Assembly (NCBI RefSeq): GCF_016464305.1
Contig: NZ_JAEIOJ010000003.1
Span: 62,001 to 126,000 of the forward strand
Reading direction: 5' to 3'
DNA length: 64,000 nucleotides
Source: Umezawaea beigongshangensis
GTDB taxonomy: Bacteria > Actinomycetota > Actinomycetes > Mycobacteriales > Pseudonocardiaceae
A model generated the notes under the pieces. That model did not search any database, was not told the DNA's origin, and worked only from the letters and a program-made list of their open reading frames with translations. The translations under genes and the position numbers were made by a program. Below are positions 17,622 to 28,858 of this stretch, piece by piece; position 1 is the first letter of the stretch; every line of letters starts with the position of its first letter.

Positions 17622-18287
17622 TCACCAGGCGGCGTCGAGGTCCGCGTGCTGACGCACCCAGGTGTGCATCACGATCCCGGCGGCGACCCCGGCGTTGACC
17701 GACCTCGTGGACCCGAACTGCGCGATGGACACGAGCAGCGACGCCGCCTCGCGGGCCTCCTCCGTCACCCCCGGCCCCTCCTGCCCGAACAGCAGCAGAG
17801 CGCGCTCCGGCAGCTCCACCAGCTCCAGCCGCCGCGACCCCGGCGTGTTGTCCACGGCCACCAGCTCCAGGTCGTGCTCACGGGCGAAGGCCACGAGCGA
17901 CGCGACGTCCGCGTGGTGGTGCAGGTGCTGGTAGCGGTCGGTCACCATCGCGCCGCGGCGGTTCCACCGCTTGCGGCCCACGACGTGCACGGCCCGCGCG
18001 GCGAACGCGTTGGCCGTGCGCACGACCGTGCCGATGTTGTGGTCGTGCTGGAAGTTCTCGATCGCCACGTGGAAGTCGTGCCGGCGCGCGTCGAGGTGCT
18101 CGACGACGGCCTCCCGCCGCCAGTAGCGGTAGGGGTCGACGACGTTGCGGCGGTCGCCCTCCGCGAGCAGTTCGGGGTCCCAGTGCTCACCCTCCGGCCA
18201 CGGGCCCTCCCAGGGCCCCACGCCGACCTCGTCAGTGCGCACCCACTCCGTGGGCCCGGCTTCCCGAGCCCCCGGTCCGTCGTTCAC
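17622..18287 (-). CDS. TrmH/SpoU-family RNA methyltransferase
   Basis: 221 aa. SPOUT motifs are clear: FQHDHNIGTVVRTANAFAA (motif 1), ALLLFGQEGPGV (motif 2) and SIAQFGSTRSVNAGVAAGIV (motif 3), the knot that binds S-adenosylmethionine. It probably makes a 2'-O-methyl mark on tRNA or rRNA; the target cannot be told from sequence. It overlaps the upstream DUF2784 gene by 56 bp in another frame. It matches the place of Rv0380c next to pyrE in M. tuberculosis. Confidence 0.92.
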   Translation of the reverse strand: MNDGPGAREAGPTEWVRTDEVGVGPWEGPWPEGEHWDPELLAEGDRRNVVDPYRYWRREAVVEHLDARRHDFHVAIENFQHDHNIGTVVRTANAFAARAVHVVGRKRWNRRGAMVTDRYQHLHHHADVASLVAFAREHDLELVAVDNTPGSRRLELVELPERALLLFGQEGPGVTEEAREAASLLVSIAQFGSTRSVNAGVAAGIVMHTWVRQHADLDAAW

Positions 18288-18633
18288 CGCGCCACCTCAG
18301 CCACATCCCGCACCACGACACCAGCACCACCGACGCGACCAGGAGCTGCACGCCCACGGCCGCGGAGTCGGGGTACAGCACACCATCCACGTAGGTGTCG
18401 ATGAAACCCGCCTCCAGGCGCGGCAGGCCGGCGCGGTCGCGGAAGTAGTTCTCCGCGAAGGTCAGCGGGCAGGCGATCGGGAACGCGACGACCAGCAGTC
18501 CCCACGTCGCCATCGCGAGGTGGGCGTAGAACACCTGCTTCCACCGCCACGCGGCGAATCCCCCCACCACGAGGAACAGCAGGACCGCGAAGTGCACGAC
18601 CACGACGACTTCCACCAGCGCTCGGGCCACCAT
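18232..18633 (-). CDS. DUF2784 membrane protein
   Basis: 133 aa with about four transmembrane helices: VVVVVHFAVLLFLVVGGFAA, FYAHLAMATWGLLVVAFPIA, the conserved CPLTFAENYFRDRAG loop and a C-terminal helix LLVASVVLVSWCGMWL. The ENY and CPLT residues identify DUF2784. Function unknown. The ATG has a strong binding site (GGGGGGAGG). The C-terminal tail overlaps the methyltransferase start by 56 bp. Confidence 0.85.
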   Translation of the reverse strand: MVARALVEVVVVVHFAVLLFLVVGGFAAWRWKQVFYAHLAMATWGLLVVAFPIACPLTFAENYFRDRAGLPRLEAGFIDTYVDGVLYPDSAAVGVQLLVASVVLVSWCGMWLRWRGERRTGGSGSRAHGVGAH

Positions 18634-18698
18634 GTGGACCTCCCCCCGTTCCAGACTAGAACGGGATCACCTGCGAGCGCTGCCACTAAACGTGAACT

Positions 18699-19328
18699 TC
18701 ATCCACGTGGCAGAGCGGGCCACGGAACGCGAGCGCACAGGTCGAGGAGCAGGTCCGCGAGCTGGTCCAGGGGGGTGAGGGCGGCGGTGCCGGGCACCAC
18801 GGCGGCCACGGTGTGCTCCCCGAAGAGGATCGCCGCCCCGGCGGCGCGCGGATCGGCGACCAGGGACCGGCCGACCCCGGTCGCCAGCCACGCGGCGGCG
18901 AAGCCGGGGTGCAGGCGGCGCAGCTGGAAGCGCGCGTCGAGCAGCGGGTCACCGGTGTCGACGGGCTCGTCGAGCGGCTGCCACACGCCGTCGCCGCGCG
19001 GGGTCAGCAGCAGCCACGGACCGGGCACCGGCCGGGGCGCGACGACGACCACGTGCGGCACGTAGGCGCCTGAGCCGGGACCGGTGGTGCGGAACAGCAC
19101 CTCGAACGCGAGCACGGACACGCCCCGCCGCTGCCCGACGAGCTGCGCGCGCACCCGCTGCTGCTCGCCCTCCAGCAGGCGGGCGAGCTGCGGCAGGAGC
19201 AGGGGGAACCCCTGGTCCTGCGCGGCGAGCCGCCACCGCGCCGCGAGCCGCCGCCGCCGGGCCCGGACGACCAGCGCCACCACGAGCCCGGCGAGGACGA
19301 GCACGCCGAGCAGGACCGCGACGAGCAT
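18699..19328 (-). CDS. N-terminally anchored protein of unknown function
   Basis: 209 aa. One transmembrane helix at residues 1-22 is followed by an Arg-rich stop-transfer (RARRRRLAARW). The soluble domain contains VSVLAFEVLFRTTGPGSGAY and PGPWLLLTPRGDGVW. The ATG overlaps the pyrE stop (TGATG), so it is coupled to pyrE. Its position resembles Rv0381c beside pyrE, but the family function is not known to me. Confidence 0.75.
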   Translation of the reverse strand: MLVAVLLGVLVLAGLVVALVVRARRRRLAARWRLAAQDQGFPLLLPQLARLLEGEQQRVRAQLVGQRRGVSVLAFEVLFRTTGPGSGAYVPHVVVVAPRPVPGPWLLLTPRGDGVWQPLDEPVDTGDPLLDARFQLRRLHPGFAAAWLATGVGRSLVADPRAAGAAILFGEHTVAAVVPGTAALTPLDQLADLLLDLCARVPWPALPRG

Positions 19329-19894
19329 CAGGCCAGGCCGAGGTCCGCGAGGTCGAGCAGGTGGCGGTAGGGCAGCCCGGCGTCCTCGACGACTTCCTTC
19401 GCACCGGTGCCGCGGTCGACGACGGTGGCGACGCCCACGACGGTCGCACCGGCCTCGCGCAGCGCCTCCACGGCGGTGAGCACGCTGCCACCGGTGGTGG
19501 AGGTGTCCTCCACGGCCAGCACGCGCTGCCCGGCGACCTCGATGCCCTCGATGCGGCGCTGCATGCCGTGCTGCTTGGTCGCCTTGCGCACCACGAACGC
19601 GTCGAGCACGTCGCCGTCGGCCGCCGCGGCGTGCATCATCGCGCAGGCCACCGGGTCCGCGCCGAGGGTGAGCCCGCCCGCGGCGACGTAGTCCCAGTCG
19701 GCCGTGAGCTGCCGCAGCAGCCTGCCGATCAGCGGGGCCGCCGCGTGGTGCAGCGTCGCCCGGCGGAGGTCGACGTAGTAGTCGGCCTCCTTGCCGGAGG
19801 ACAGGGTGACCCTGCCGTGGACCACGGCCAGTTCGCTCACCAGTCGGGCCAGTTCGGCCTTGGCGTTCGCGTCGAGAACCACTTCAGTCCGCAC
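19328..19894 (-). CDS. pyrE: orotate phosphoribosyltransferase
   Basis: 188 aa from GTG 19894 (GAGG 10 nt upstream; GTG 19912 is an alternative). It transfers phosphoribose from PRPP to orotate in pyrimidine synthesis. GRVTLSSGKEADYYVDLRRAT binds orotate, FVVRKATKQHG is the catalytic flexible loop and VLAVEDTSTTGGSVLTAVEA is the PRPP-binding motif. It is the first gene of a pair with the anchored protein downstream. No PyrR attenuator is visible. Confidence 0.95.
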   Translation of the reverse strand: MRTEVVLDANAKAELARLVSELAVVHGRVTLSSGKEADYYVDLRRATLHHAAAPLIGRLLRQLTADWDYVAAGGLTLGADPVACAMMHAAAADGDVLDAFVVRKATKQHGMQRRIEGIEVAGQRVLAVEDTSTTGGSVLTAVEALREAGATVVGVATVVDRGTGAKEVVEDAGLPYRHLLDLADLGLA

Positions 19895-19975
19895 GGTGGC
19901 AAAGCCTCGCACACCGCTCGGACGGGTGGCGGACGTGGTGACGGTGTCGGGCGTCGCACCGCCACCGCGACCGCG

Positions 19976-20401
19976 CTACCAGGCGTCCTGCGTGAAGTTC
20001 GACGGGCCGTCGTCGTCGGGGTCGGACGACCGCGGACGGCCGGACTCCGCGACGTCCTCCGGGTCCTGGCCGTCCTCCAGGGCGCGGTGGGCGCGCTGGA
20101 GGTCGGGCACGGACGTGGCGAGCGCGCTCTGCACTCCCGCGTCGTCGAGCGCGCGCCCGGAGGCGACGTCGCTCCAGGTCAGCTCACCCGCGTCGACCCG
20201 CCGCTGGAGCTCGCGCAGCTCCTTCGGCGCGTCGCGCCCGCGCGCGGCCCGCTCGATCTCGGCCAGGTCCTGCGGGGTCAGGCCGCTGGACCTGGTCCGC
20301 ACCCGCGACGCCTCGGCCGCGGTCCGCTCGACACCGGCGATCCCGGCGTCCACCCGCGCGACGAGCGCGTCCAGCTTCGCCCGGTCGTAGGGGAACGTCA
20401 C
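19976..20401 (-). CDS. third protein of a type VII secretion-associated operon
   Basis: 141 aa from GTG 20401, which overlaps the stop of the preceding gene (GTGA), so it is translationally coupled. The protein is acidic and helical with no membrane segment: FPYDRAKLDALVARVDAGIA, PKELRELQRRVDAGELTWSD, ending SNFTQDAW. I do not recognise a family. Its place after two ESX-like substrates suggests a partner or chaperone, but this is inference. Confidence 0.65.
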   Translation of the reverse strand: MTFPYDRAKLDALVARVDAGIAGVERTAAEASRVRTRSSGLTPQDLAEIERAARGRDAPKELRELQRRVDAGELTWSDVASGRALDDAGVQSALATSVPDLQRAHRALEDGQDPEDVAESGRPRSSDPDDDGPSNFTQDAW

Positions 20402-21339
20402 CGTCCACCTCCACCGCTCGGCGCGGGAGCGGGAGCCGGGGCGGGCGCGGGAGCCGGGGCGGGGGCCGGAGCCGGAGCCGGGCCACCGCCGCCTCCCGCG
20501 CCGCTGCCGTGGCGGCCGTTCGCGGCGACCCCGGCCTTGCCCAGGCCGTAACCGCCCATCGCCACGCCGAACGCGCCGGACTTGGCGGCCGACACGCCGT
20601 TGTCGTACTTCTGCTTGGCCTCCTGGGCGTCGTCCAGGGAGTTGGCGGCGTCGTTGACGCTGCGCACGTCCTTGATCTTCATGATCGCCGTGCCCATGGC
20701 CCTGATGCCGTCGACCATGCCCCGCACGCCCTCGATGAGCGTCTGGATCGAGATGATGATCTTGCGGATGGCGTCCACGATCTGGATGGCGTCGTAGACC
20801 ATCCACACGGCCTTGCCCCAGCCCACGACCGGGATCCACGCGGTCATGGCGGCCTCGACGAGCTTCGTGACGAGCATGTCGAGCAGCGTCAGCGCGATCT
20901 TGGTGGCGCTGCGGCAGGTGTTGGCCATCGACTGGAACTTGTTGCCGACGAGGCGGGCGACCTGCGAGTCGGCCTCGACGGCGATCGTCCACATCGCGCT
21001 GATCCTGCGGTCGAAGTTCTGCGCGGCCTCGCCGTCCCAGTGCGGGTCGAGCTCGCCCAGGCCGCCGTTGAGGTTGTTGCGCACGGCGTCGAGCGCGCCC
21101 GCGACCTGGTCCCAGGCGTTCGCGTTGGCGTCGATCTTCTCGAAGTCGCCGACCAGCGGGTTGATCAGCGTCTCGACCAGGTTCTCGCCGGTGACCTTCT
21201 CGTAGACCCAGTTGACGCCCTGGATCTTCCACCCGGCCGCCTCGATCAGCTCCTTGGTGGACTGGCGGCCCGGCCGGTTCTCCGCGGCCTTGCTCAGCGC
21301 GGCGGAGACGTCCTCGACGTCGGCGTAGGCGCCCATCAC
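20398..21339 (-). CDS. WXG100-like type VII secretion substrate with Pro-Ala tail
   Basis: 313 aa. An N-terminal helical domain carries the W-x-G turn (LDPHWDGEAAQNFDRRI, near residue 100) used by WXG/PPE-like proteins for helical hairpins. A long amphipathic and hydrophobic helical region follows (TAWIPVVGWGKAVWMVYDAI), then GGYGLGKAGVAANG and a low-complexity tail of Pro-Ala repeats and glycines. It overlaps both neighbours (ATGA, GTGA). Probably secreted by an ESX system encoded elsewhere. No toxin domain is seen. Confidence 0.7.
   Translation of the reverse strand: MMGAYADVEDVSAALSKAAENRPGRQSTKELIEAAGWKIQGVNWVYEKVTGENLVETLINPLVGDFEKIDANANAWDQVAGALDAVRNNLNGGLGELDPHWDGEAAQNFDRRISAMWTIAVEADSQVARLVGNKFQSMANTCRSATKIALTLLDMLVTKLVEAAMTAWIPVVGWGKAVWMVYDAIQIVDAIRKIIISIQTLIEGVRGMVDGIRAMGTAIMKIKDVRSVNDAANSLDDAQEAKQKYDNGVSAAKSGAFGVAMGGYGLGKAGVAANGRHGSGAGGGGGPAPAPAPAPAPAPAPAPAPAPSGGGGR
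20418..20482. repeat. GC-only low-complexity repeat coding for the Pro-Ala tail
   Basis: Repeats of GGAGCCGGGGCGGGCGC type encode about ten Pro-Ala pairs. Slippage-prone; its length may vary between strains. Confidence 0.7.
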
Positions 21340-21674
21340 TCGCCCCCGATCTTCAGGTCGGCGGCCGCGCGGCCGGTGCGGCTGACGGCCGTGGCCCGTG
21401 CCGCGTCCATCTGGGCGTAGCGGTCGGCCGCCGTCGTCAGAGCCGCGGCGTCCTTCACCATCTGCTGGTTGGCGAAGTCGAGCGTCTCGGCGTACAGCTC
21501 GGCGACACCGGTGACGACGGGGTGCAGCAACGTGAGCAGCCCGGTGAACCCGGCCGTGTCGCCCCCCCTGCTCACCGCGTGGCCGCGGATCGCCGTGAAG
21601 TGCTGGGCGTTGCGTTCGAGCAGACCGGCGTAACCCCGGAGCTCGTCGGGAACGACGTGGAACTTCTCACCCAC
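21336..21674 (-). CDS. EspC-like type VII secretion target
   Basis: 112 aa, starting MGEKFHVVPDELRGYAGLLE, of the small ESX-1 EspC-like group. It has an all-helical layout with the Tyr-rich half AELYAETLDFANQQMVKDAA and a C-terminal QMDAARATAVSRTG. GAGGAGG precedes the GTG start. First gene of the three-gene operon; it overlaps the WXG-like gene (ATGA). No EccC or other secretion machinery lies in this window. Confidence 0.75.
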   Translation of the reverse strand: MGEKFHVVPDELRGYAGLLERNAQHFTAIRGHAVSRGGDTAGFTGLLTLLHPVVTGVAELYAETLDFANQQMVKDAAALTTAADRYAQMDAARATAVSRTGRAAADLKIGGE

Positions 21675-21740
21675 GACTGGGACCCCTCCTCGCGATGACT
21701 GGACTCGACGTCCGACGCGGCGAGGGGGCGCGCGGTTCCC

Positions 21741-22517
21741 TCAGGTGCGGCCGCGGCCACCGGCGCGGGACGCGAGCGCCCGCACCAGGCGGCGGGGCAG
21801 CAGGCCGACGAGCGTCACGATGCCCCGGTACAGCGCGCTGGGGATCGAGACGACCTTCCCGGCCCGCAGGTCGGCCAGCCCGTCGTGGACGACCCGGTGC
21901 GCGTCGAGCCACAGGAAGTCCGGGCTGCCGGACACGTCGATCCGCGCGCGCTCGTGGAACTCCGTGCGCGTGTAGCCGGGGCACAGCGCCATCACGCGGA
22001 CGCCCGTGCCCGCGACGGACGCGGCCAGCCCCTCGGACAGGGCCACGACCCACGCCTTGTCGGCGCTGTAGGTGGAGCCGCGGCCCGGCAGGAACGCGCT
22101 GACGCTCGCCACGTTGACCACGTCACCGCGGTCGCGGGCGAGCATCCCCGGCAGCACGGCCCTGGTGAGCTGGAGGACGGCGGTGACGTTGACGTCGAGC
22201 TGGGCCTGGAGGTCGCCCGGCGCGGCCGCGGTGAACTCGGCGGCGTTCGCGAAGCCCGCGTTGTTGACGAGCAGGTCGACCGGGGCGTCCGGGTCGGCGA
22301 GGCGCTCGGCGACCCGCGCGCGGCCGGCCTCGGTGGCCAGGTCGGCGACGAGGACGCTCGCGTCGACCCCGTGCCGGGCGTGCAGCTCGGCGGCCAGGGC
22401 CTCCAGGACGGGCGCGGTGCGCGCGACGAGCACGAGGTCGTACCCCTCGGCGCCGAGCCGGCGGGCGAACGCGGCTCCGATACCGGCGGTGGCGCCGGTC
22501 ACCAGTGCGGTCGGCAT
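21741..22517 (-). CDS. short-chain dehydrogenase/reductase (SDR)
   Basis: 258 aa. [20 protein letters not shown] is the NAD(P)-binding site, [14 protein letters not shown] the NAG motif, [10 protein letters not shown] the catalytic Ser and YSADKAWV the Tyr-Lys pair (an Asp replaces the usual Ser of YSASK). The C-terminal part is basic with a hydrophobic stretch ([19 protein letters not shown]), as in DltE-type SDRs. TAGCCT at 22525-22530 on the minus strand is 7 nt before the ATG, a leaderless layout. Substrate unknown. Confidence 0.88.
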   Translation of the reverse strand: MPTALVTGATAGIGAAFARRLGAEGYDLVLVARTAPVLEALAAELHARHGVDASVLVADLATEAGRARVAERLADPDAPVDLLVNNAGFANAAEFTAAAPGDLQAQLDVNVTAVLQLTRAVLPGMLARDRGDVVNVASVSAFLPGRGSTYSADKAWVVALSEGLAASVAGTGVRVMALCPGYTRTEFHERARIDVSGSPDFLWLDAHRVVHDGLADLRAGKVVSIPSALYRGIVTLVGLLPRRLVRALASRAGGRGRT

Positions 22518-22575
22518 GGAGGGCAGGCTATCCGGTGCGGCCGGGCACCGTGCGCTCCGCGACCCGGAACACGAC

Positions 22576-23274
22576 CTAGCTGCTCTTGCGGCCGAACGTC
22601 GGCCGGTAGACCTCTCCGCCGGTCTCGCCGTCGCCGTCCGCGTCGAACGGGTCGACCACGTCGGCGAGTTCGCCGAGGTCGCGCAGGAGCCGTTCGAGCC
22701 GGGCCGGGCTGGAGCCGGGAGGGGCCGCGGCGAGGACCCAGTCGCCCTCGATCCAGACGACCGTCACGTCCTGGCCGATCTCCTCGGCGGCGTCCACGAG
22801 GTCGGGGGTGATCAGCTTGCGGGCGGCGGGCAGGTCGGTGACGAACGCGTAGCGCTGGCCGACCGGTCCCATCAGCTCGGGCATCTGGTCGCGCTGGAAC
22901 GGCACGCTGGGCAGCCACAGCTCGACGACCACGGGCAGGGCCCGCCGGCACCGCACGGCCACCAGCACCGAGTTGACCTTGCCGCCGGTCTCGTGGTCGA
23001 GCACGTACACCTGGCGGCGGCCGTCTGCGGTGAACGTCGTGCCCGCGACGACGTCGCGGGCCGTGCCCGTGCCGTAGTACGCGATGGCGCCGCTCTCCCA
23101 CCGGGTGGGCAGCACGTGGTCGGACTCCTCGAACTGCCACCCGCGCAGTGCAGCCCACCTGCGTCGTTCGCGATTTCGTGCGGTTCTCTGCGCCCGATCG
23201 GTGGCGAGCAGGGCGAACCCCGCCACACCCGCGATCGCGGCGACGGTGAACCAGACCCACGCCGGTATGCCCAC
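22576..23274 (-). CDS. N-terminally anchored protein of unknown function
   Basis: 232 aa from GTG 23274. One N-terminal helix ([20 protein letters not shown]) is followed by [16 protein letters not shown] and a beta-rich domain ([35 protein letters not shown]). TACCCT at 23281-23286 (minus strand) is 6 nt before the GTG, as in leaderless genes. It corresponds in place to Rv0383c next to clpB, a protein of unknown function. Membrane-anchored on the evidence of the helix only. Confidence 0.7.
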   Translation of the reverse strand: MGIPAWVWFTVAAIAGVAGFALLATDRAQRTARNRERRRWAALRGWQFEESDHVLPTRWESGAIAYYGTGTARDVVAGTTFTADGRRQVYVLDHETGGKVNSVLVAVRCRRALPVVVELWLPSVPFQRDQMPELMGPVGQRYAFVTDLPAARKLITPDLVDAAEEIGQDVTVVWIEGDWVLAAAPPGSSPARLERLLRDLGELADVVDPFDADGDGETGGEVYRPTFGRKSS

Positions 23275-23433
23275 AGGGGGAGGGTAGCGGTGCCGGGCGT
23301 CAATACGAAGATCGCTGGGGGCGCGCCCGCGAGGAACACCTCGATCCGTTACCTCGCGCGAGCGACCGGCCGCGCGGCCCGCGACCTCCCGATCACCGCG
23401 CAAGCCCAGCTCAGGGGCACCGGGACGCCGAAC

Positions 23434-23472
23434 GGCACCGGGGCCGCGGAGAACTCCGCGACCCCCGGTGCC
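23434..23472 (-). terminator. clpB terminator hairpin
   Basis: GGCACCGGGG and CGCGGAG pair with CTCCGCG and CCCCGGTGCC, just after the clpB stop codon. Confidence 0.75.
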
Positions 23473-23479
23473 GAGTCGA

Positions 23480-26059
<2,580 letters not shown>

Positions 26060-26134
26060 TCCTCACCTCGTCGCCGGAGAACTCCTGCGGGCGGCGTCCC
26101 TCTCCGCACCGTCGTCCTGCACAACGTCAGAAAA

Positions 26135-26155
26135 GTTGAGTCCGTTCCGCTCAAC
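26135..26155. promoter_or_regulatory. HAIR element (HspR operator) of clpB
   Basis: GTTGAGT-N7-GCTCAAC matches the HspR-associated inverted repeat CTTGAGT-N7-ACTCAAG in half-site and spacing. Confidence 0.88.
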
Positions 26156-26239
26156 TGTACGAGATCGCTGTGGTCTGCCGCACAGCGCGCGGGCCGAGCA
26201 GCGCCCGCCACGCCCCGCGCCGGGCGATCACCGGGCCGC

Positions 26240-28024
26240 CTACCGATCCGGACGACTCCGGGGTGCCGTGTTGCTCAGCGCAGCGGGGTGACCGGCGACC
26301 GCCCGAGCCGGGTCACCCACTCGGCGCAACGCGTTGTCCACACCAGGGGCGGAGTTGTCCACATTCCGCTGGTGAGAATCCACAGGCGCTGACGAGATCG
26401 TGTCCGTCTCGATCACGCCAGCCACCGGCCGGGTGACGCTGCTGGCGCTGGCAGTGCTGTCGGCGCTGTCGGCGCTGTCGATCGAGGTGCGCAGCGGCAC
26501 CTCCTCGATCAGCAGCACGGCGACCAGGGTGAGCACCGCGATCCCGGCGGCGATGAGGAACAGCGTGCCCATCGCGTCGCCGTAGGCGGCGCGCACGACG
26601 GTCTCGACCGGTCCCGGCAGGCTCTCCAGGTCGAGGGTGCCGCCCGCGGACGCGCTCGCGCCCGGCGGCAGCCCGAGGGCGGTCAGGCCCTCGCCGATCT
26701 TGACCGGCACCCCGGCGGCGAACACCGCGCCCAGCACGGAGACGCCGGCGGTGCCGCCGAGGGAGCGGAAGAACGTGACCGTGGAGCTGGCGGCGCCGAG
26801 GTCGGCGAGGCCGACGCCGTTCTGCACGGCGAGCACCAGGTTCTGCATGGTCAGCCCGAGACCCACGCCCACGAGCAGCATGTAGCCGCTCATCAGCACG
26901 AGGTTCGTCTCGTGGTCGATCGTGGCGAGCAGCCCCAGCCCGGCCACGAGCGAGACCGCCCCGCCGACCAGGAAGCCCTTCCAGCGGCCGTAGCGGGAGA
27001 TCAGCAGCCCGGAGATCGTGGACGCCAGGGTCAGCCCGGCGACCAGGGGCAGGGTCAGCAGACCGGCCTTCGTCGGCGAGAAGCCGCGGGCGAGCTGGAA
27101 GTACTGGCCGAGGAACACCGACGCGCCGAACATGCCGGTGCCGACCGCGACGCTGCCGATCACCGCGAGGGTGACGGTGCGGCTGCGGAACAGCCGCAGG
27201 GGCACGATCGGCGACGACGCGCGGCTCTCCACGAGCAGGGCGAGGCCGAGCACGACGAAGGACGACAGCAGGTAGACGAGGGTGGAGACCGACAGCCAGG
27301 CGAAGTTCTTGCCCGCGAAGGACACCCACAGCAGGAGCAGGCTCACGCCACCCGCGATGAGCGTCGCGCCGAGGTAGTCGATCTTCACGTGCTGCTTGAC
27401 CACCGGCAGGCTCAGCGTCTTGGAGAGCACCACCATGGCGATCACGGCGAGCGGCACGCAGACGAAGAAGCACCAGCGCCAGCCGAGCGCGGGGCTGTCG
27501 ACGACGAACCCGCCGACCAGCGGACCGCCGACGGTGGCCGCGGCCATGACCGCGCCCGTGTAACCGCTGTACCGGCCCCGCTCGCGGGGGCTGACCAGCG
27601 CTCCGATGATCACCTGGGCGAGCGCCTGCACACCGCCCATGCCGAGGCCCTGGACGGCGCGGAACGCGATGAGCTGGCCCATGTCCTGCGCGAGCCCGGC
27701 CATGACCGAGCCGACCGTGAAGATCGCGATGCTGAGCTGGTAGAGCCGCTTCTTGCTGAACAGGTCGGCGAGCTTGCCCCAGATCGGGGTGGTCGCGGTC
27801 GACGCGAGCAGCATGGCCGTGATCACCCAGGTGTACTGGGTCTGCGTCCCGTCGAGGTCCGCGAGGATCGTCGGCAGCGCGTTGGCGACGATGGTGGAGC
27901 TGAGGATCGCCACGAGCAGGGCGAGCAGCAGGCCGGACAGCGCCTTCAGGATCTCCCGGTGCGCGGCCTTCGCCCGCGCGGCGTCGGGAACCGGCGGCGC
28001 GGCGGGGGTGGCGAGGGCGGTCAC
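26240..28024 (-). CDS. DHA2-type MFS multidrug efflux transporter
   Basis: 594 aa from GTG 28024. About fourteen membrane helices, as in EmrB/QacA. Landmarks are LDGTQTQYTWVITAMLLAST, GKLADLFSKKRLY (motif A), RAVQGLGMGGVQALAQVIIG (motif B) and GAVMAAATVGGPLVGGFV (motif C, antiporter). The 80-residue C-terminal tail is polar and Ser/Ala-rich, longer than usual. Its GTG overlaps the marR stop (GTGA), so regulator and pump form an operon. Drug range unknown. Confidence 0.92.
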   Translation of the reverse strand: MTALATPAAPPVPDAARAKAAHREILKALSGLLLALLVAILSSTIVANALPTILADLDGTQTQYTWVITAMLLASTATTPIWGKLADLFSKKRLYQLSIAIFTVGSVMAGLAQDMGQLIAFRAVQGLGMGGVQALAQVIIGALVSPRERGRYSGYTGAVMAAATVGGPLVGGFVVDSPALGWRWCFFVCVPLAVIAMVVLSKTLSLPVVKQHVKIDYLGATLIAGGVSLLLLWVSFAGKNFAWLSVSTLVYLLSSFVVLGLALLVESRASSPIVPLRLFRSRTVTLAVIGSVAVGTGMFGASVFLGQYFQLARGFSPTKAGLLTLPLVAGLTLASTISGLLISRYGRWKGFLVGGAVSLVAGLGLLATIDHETNLVLMSGYMLLVGVGLGLTMQNLVLAVQNGVGLADLGAASSTVTFFRSLGGTAGVSVLGAVFAAGVPVKIGEGLTALGLPPGASASAGGTLDLESLPGPVETVVRAAYGDAMGTLFLIAAGIAVLTLVAVLLIEEVPLRTSIDSADSADSTASASSVTRPVAGVIETDTISSAPVDSHQRNVDNSAPGVDNALRRVGDPARAVAGHPAALSNTAPRSRPDR

Positions 28025-28482
28025 CCGGCGTCTCCCGTCTTCAGCAGCCGGTCGCGGACGACCCCGGAGAGGGCGCCGAAGTCCCGCGCCACCTCCCGCA
28101 CCCGCTCGTCGGGCCAGTCCTCCAGCGCCTGCTGGACGAATCCCGCCTGCGCGTCGCGCCACCGGTCCACCAGCGCTCCTCCCCTCTCCGTGACCGAGAT
28201 GAGCTGCACCCTTCCGTCGTGCTCGTCGGGACGCCGGCGGACGAGCCCGGCGCGTTCCAGTTGAGCTGTCTGCCGGCTCACGACGGAGGTGTCGACGAAC
28301 CGGTGCGCGGCGAGGTCGGACACGCGGCACTCGCCGCGCCGGGTCAGCTCGGCGAGCAGACCTCCGGCGGCGGGGTGCAGTTCGTGCTCCTCCCACACGC
28401 GGGTGGTGATCGCGTTCTTGAGCTGGAACACCACGTGGAGCTGCCGCAGCAGTTCCAGGCAGTTCTCCCTGGTGGGACCCAT
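28021..28482 (-). CDS. MarR family transcriptional regulator
   Basis: 153 aa from ATG 28482 with AGGAGGG 8 nt upstream; a longer frame from 28512 runs into the operator. The winged helix-turn-helix is RGECRVSDLAAHRFVDTSVV then SRQTAQLERAGLVRRR, with the wing at EHDGRVQLISVTERG. It is cotranscribed with the efflux pump and preceded by a good promoter bracketed by two dyads, so it most likely represses the operon until a toxic ligand binds. Confidence 0.92.
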   Translation of the reverse strand: MGPTRENCLELLRQLHVVFQLKNAITTRVWEEHELHPAAGGLLAELTRRGECRVSDLAAHRFVDTSVVSRQTAQLERAGLVRRRPDEHDGRVQLISVTERGGALVDRWRDAQAGFVQQALEDWPDERVREVARDFGALSGVVRDRLLKTGDAG

Positions 28483-28497
28483 GTCCACCCTCCTGTT

Positions 28498-28542
28498 AGT
28501 TGCCAATGACAACTATAAGATCAATAGTTGTCCTATGCAACC
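28498..28542 (-). promoter_or_regulatory. marR promoter with two MarR operators
   Basis: On the minus strand TTGCAT (28535-28540) and TATAGT (28512-28517) are separated by exactly 17 nt. Dyads AGTTG-N7-CAACT (28498-28514) and AGTTG-N7-CAACC (28526-28542) cover the -10/start region and the -35 box. Confidence 0.78.
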
Positions 28543-28858
28543 TTTCTGGCTGTGACGTGCGAGACCGCACGCGCGGGCGAGCACGGGTAAGAAGGAGGGG
28601 GACCAGAAGTTCGGACGTGTCACACCCGACCGGGTCAACTCACCGGGAGGCGCGTGCTCCGCCCCGTGGTGCAAGCCGCGAGAACGGCGCACGTCACAGG
28701 GAATGTTCAGCCGATGGTTCTAGCACTACGATACTGGCTGTAACTGGACTGCACTCGAAGGTGGCATCAAGGGGTCAACCAGGCCATAGACGGGTTACTG
28801 TCCAACCCCGTCGGGGGATGGATGCTTGACGAGGACGCTGGGCCTTGCTGGCGACCCT

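Noticed and set aside
28793-28803. GGTTACTGTCC as a further copy of the TTACT operator
   Set aside because: Only one half-site matches; the second half is absent. The same applies to CCAGTAACG near 34668.
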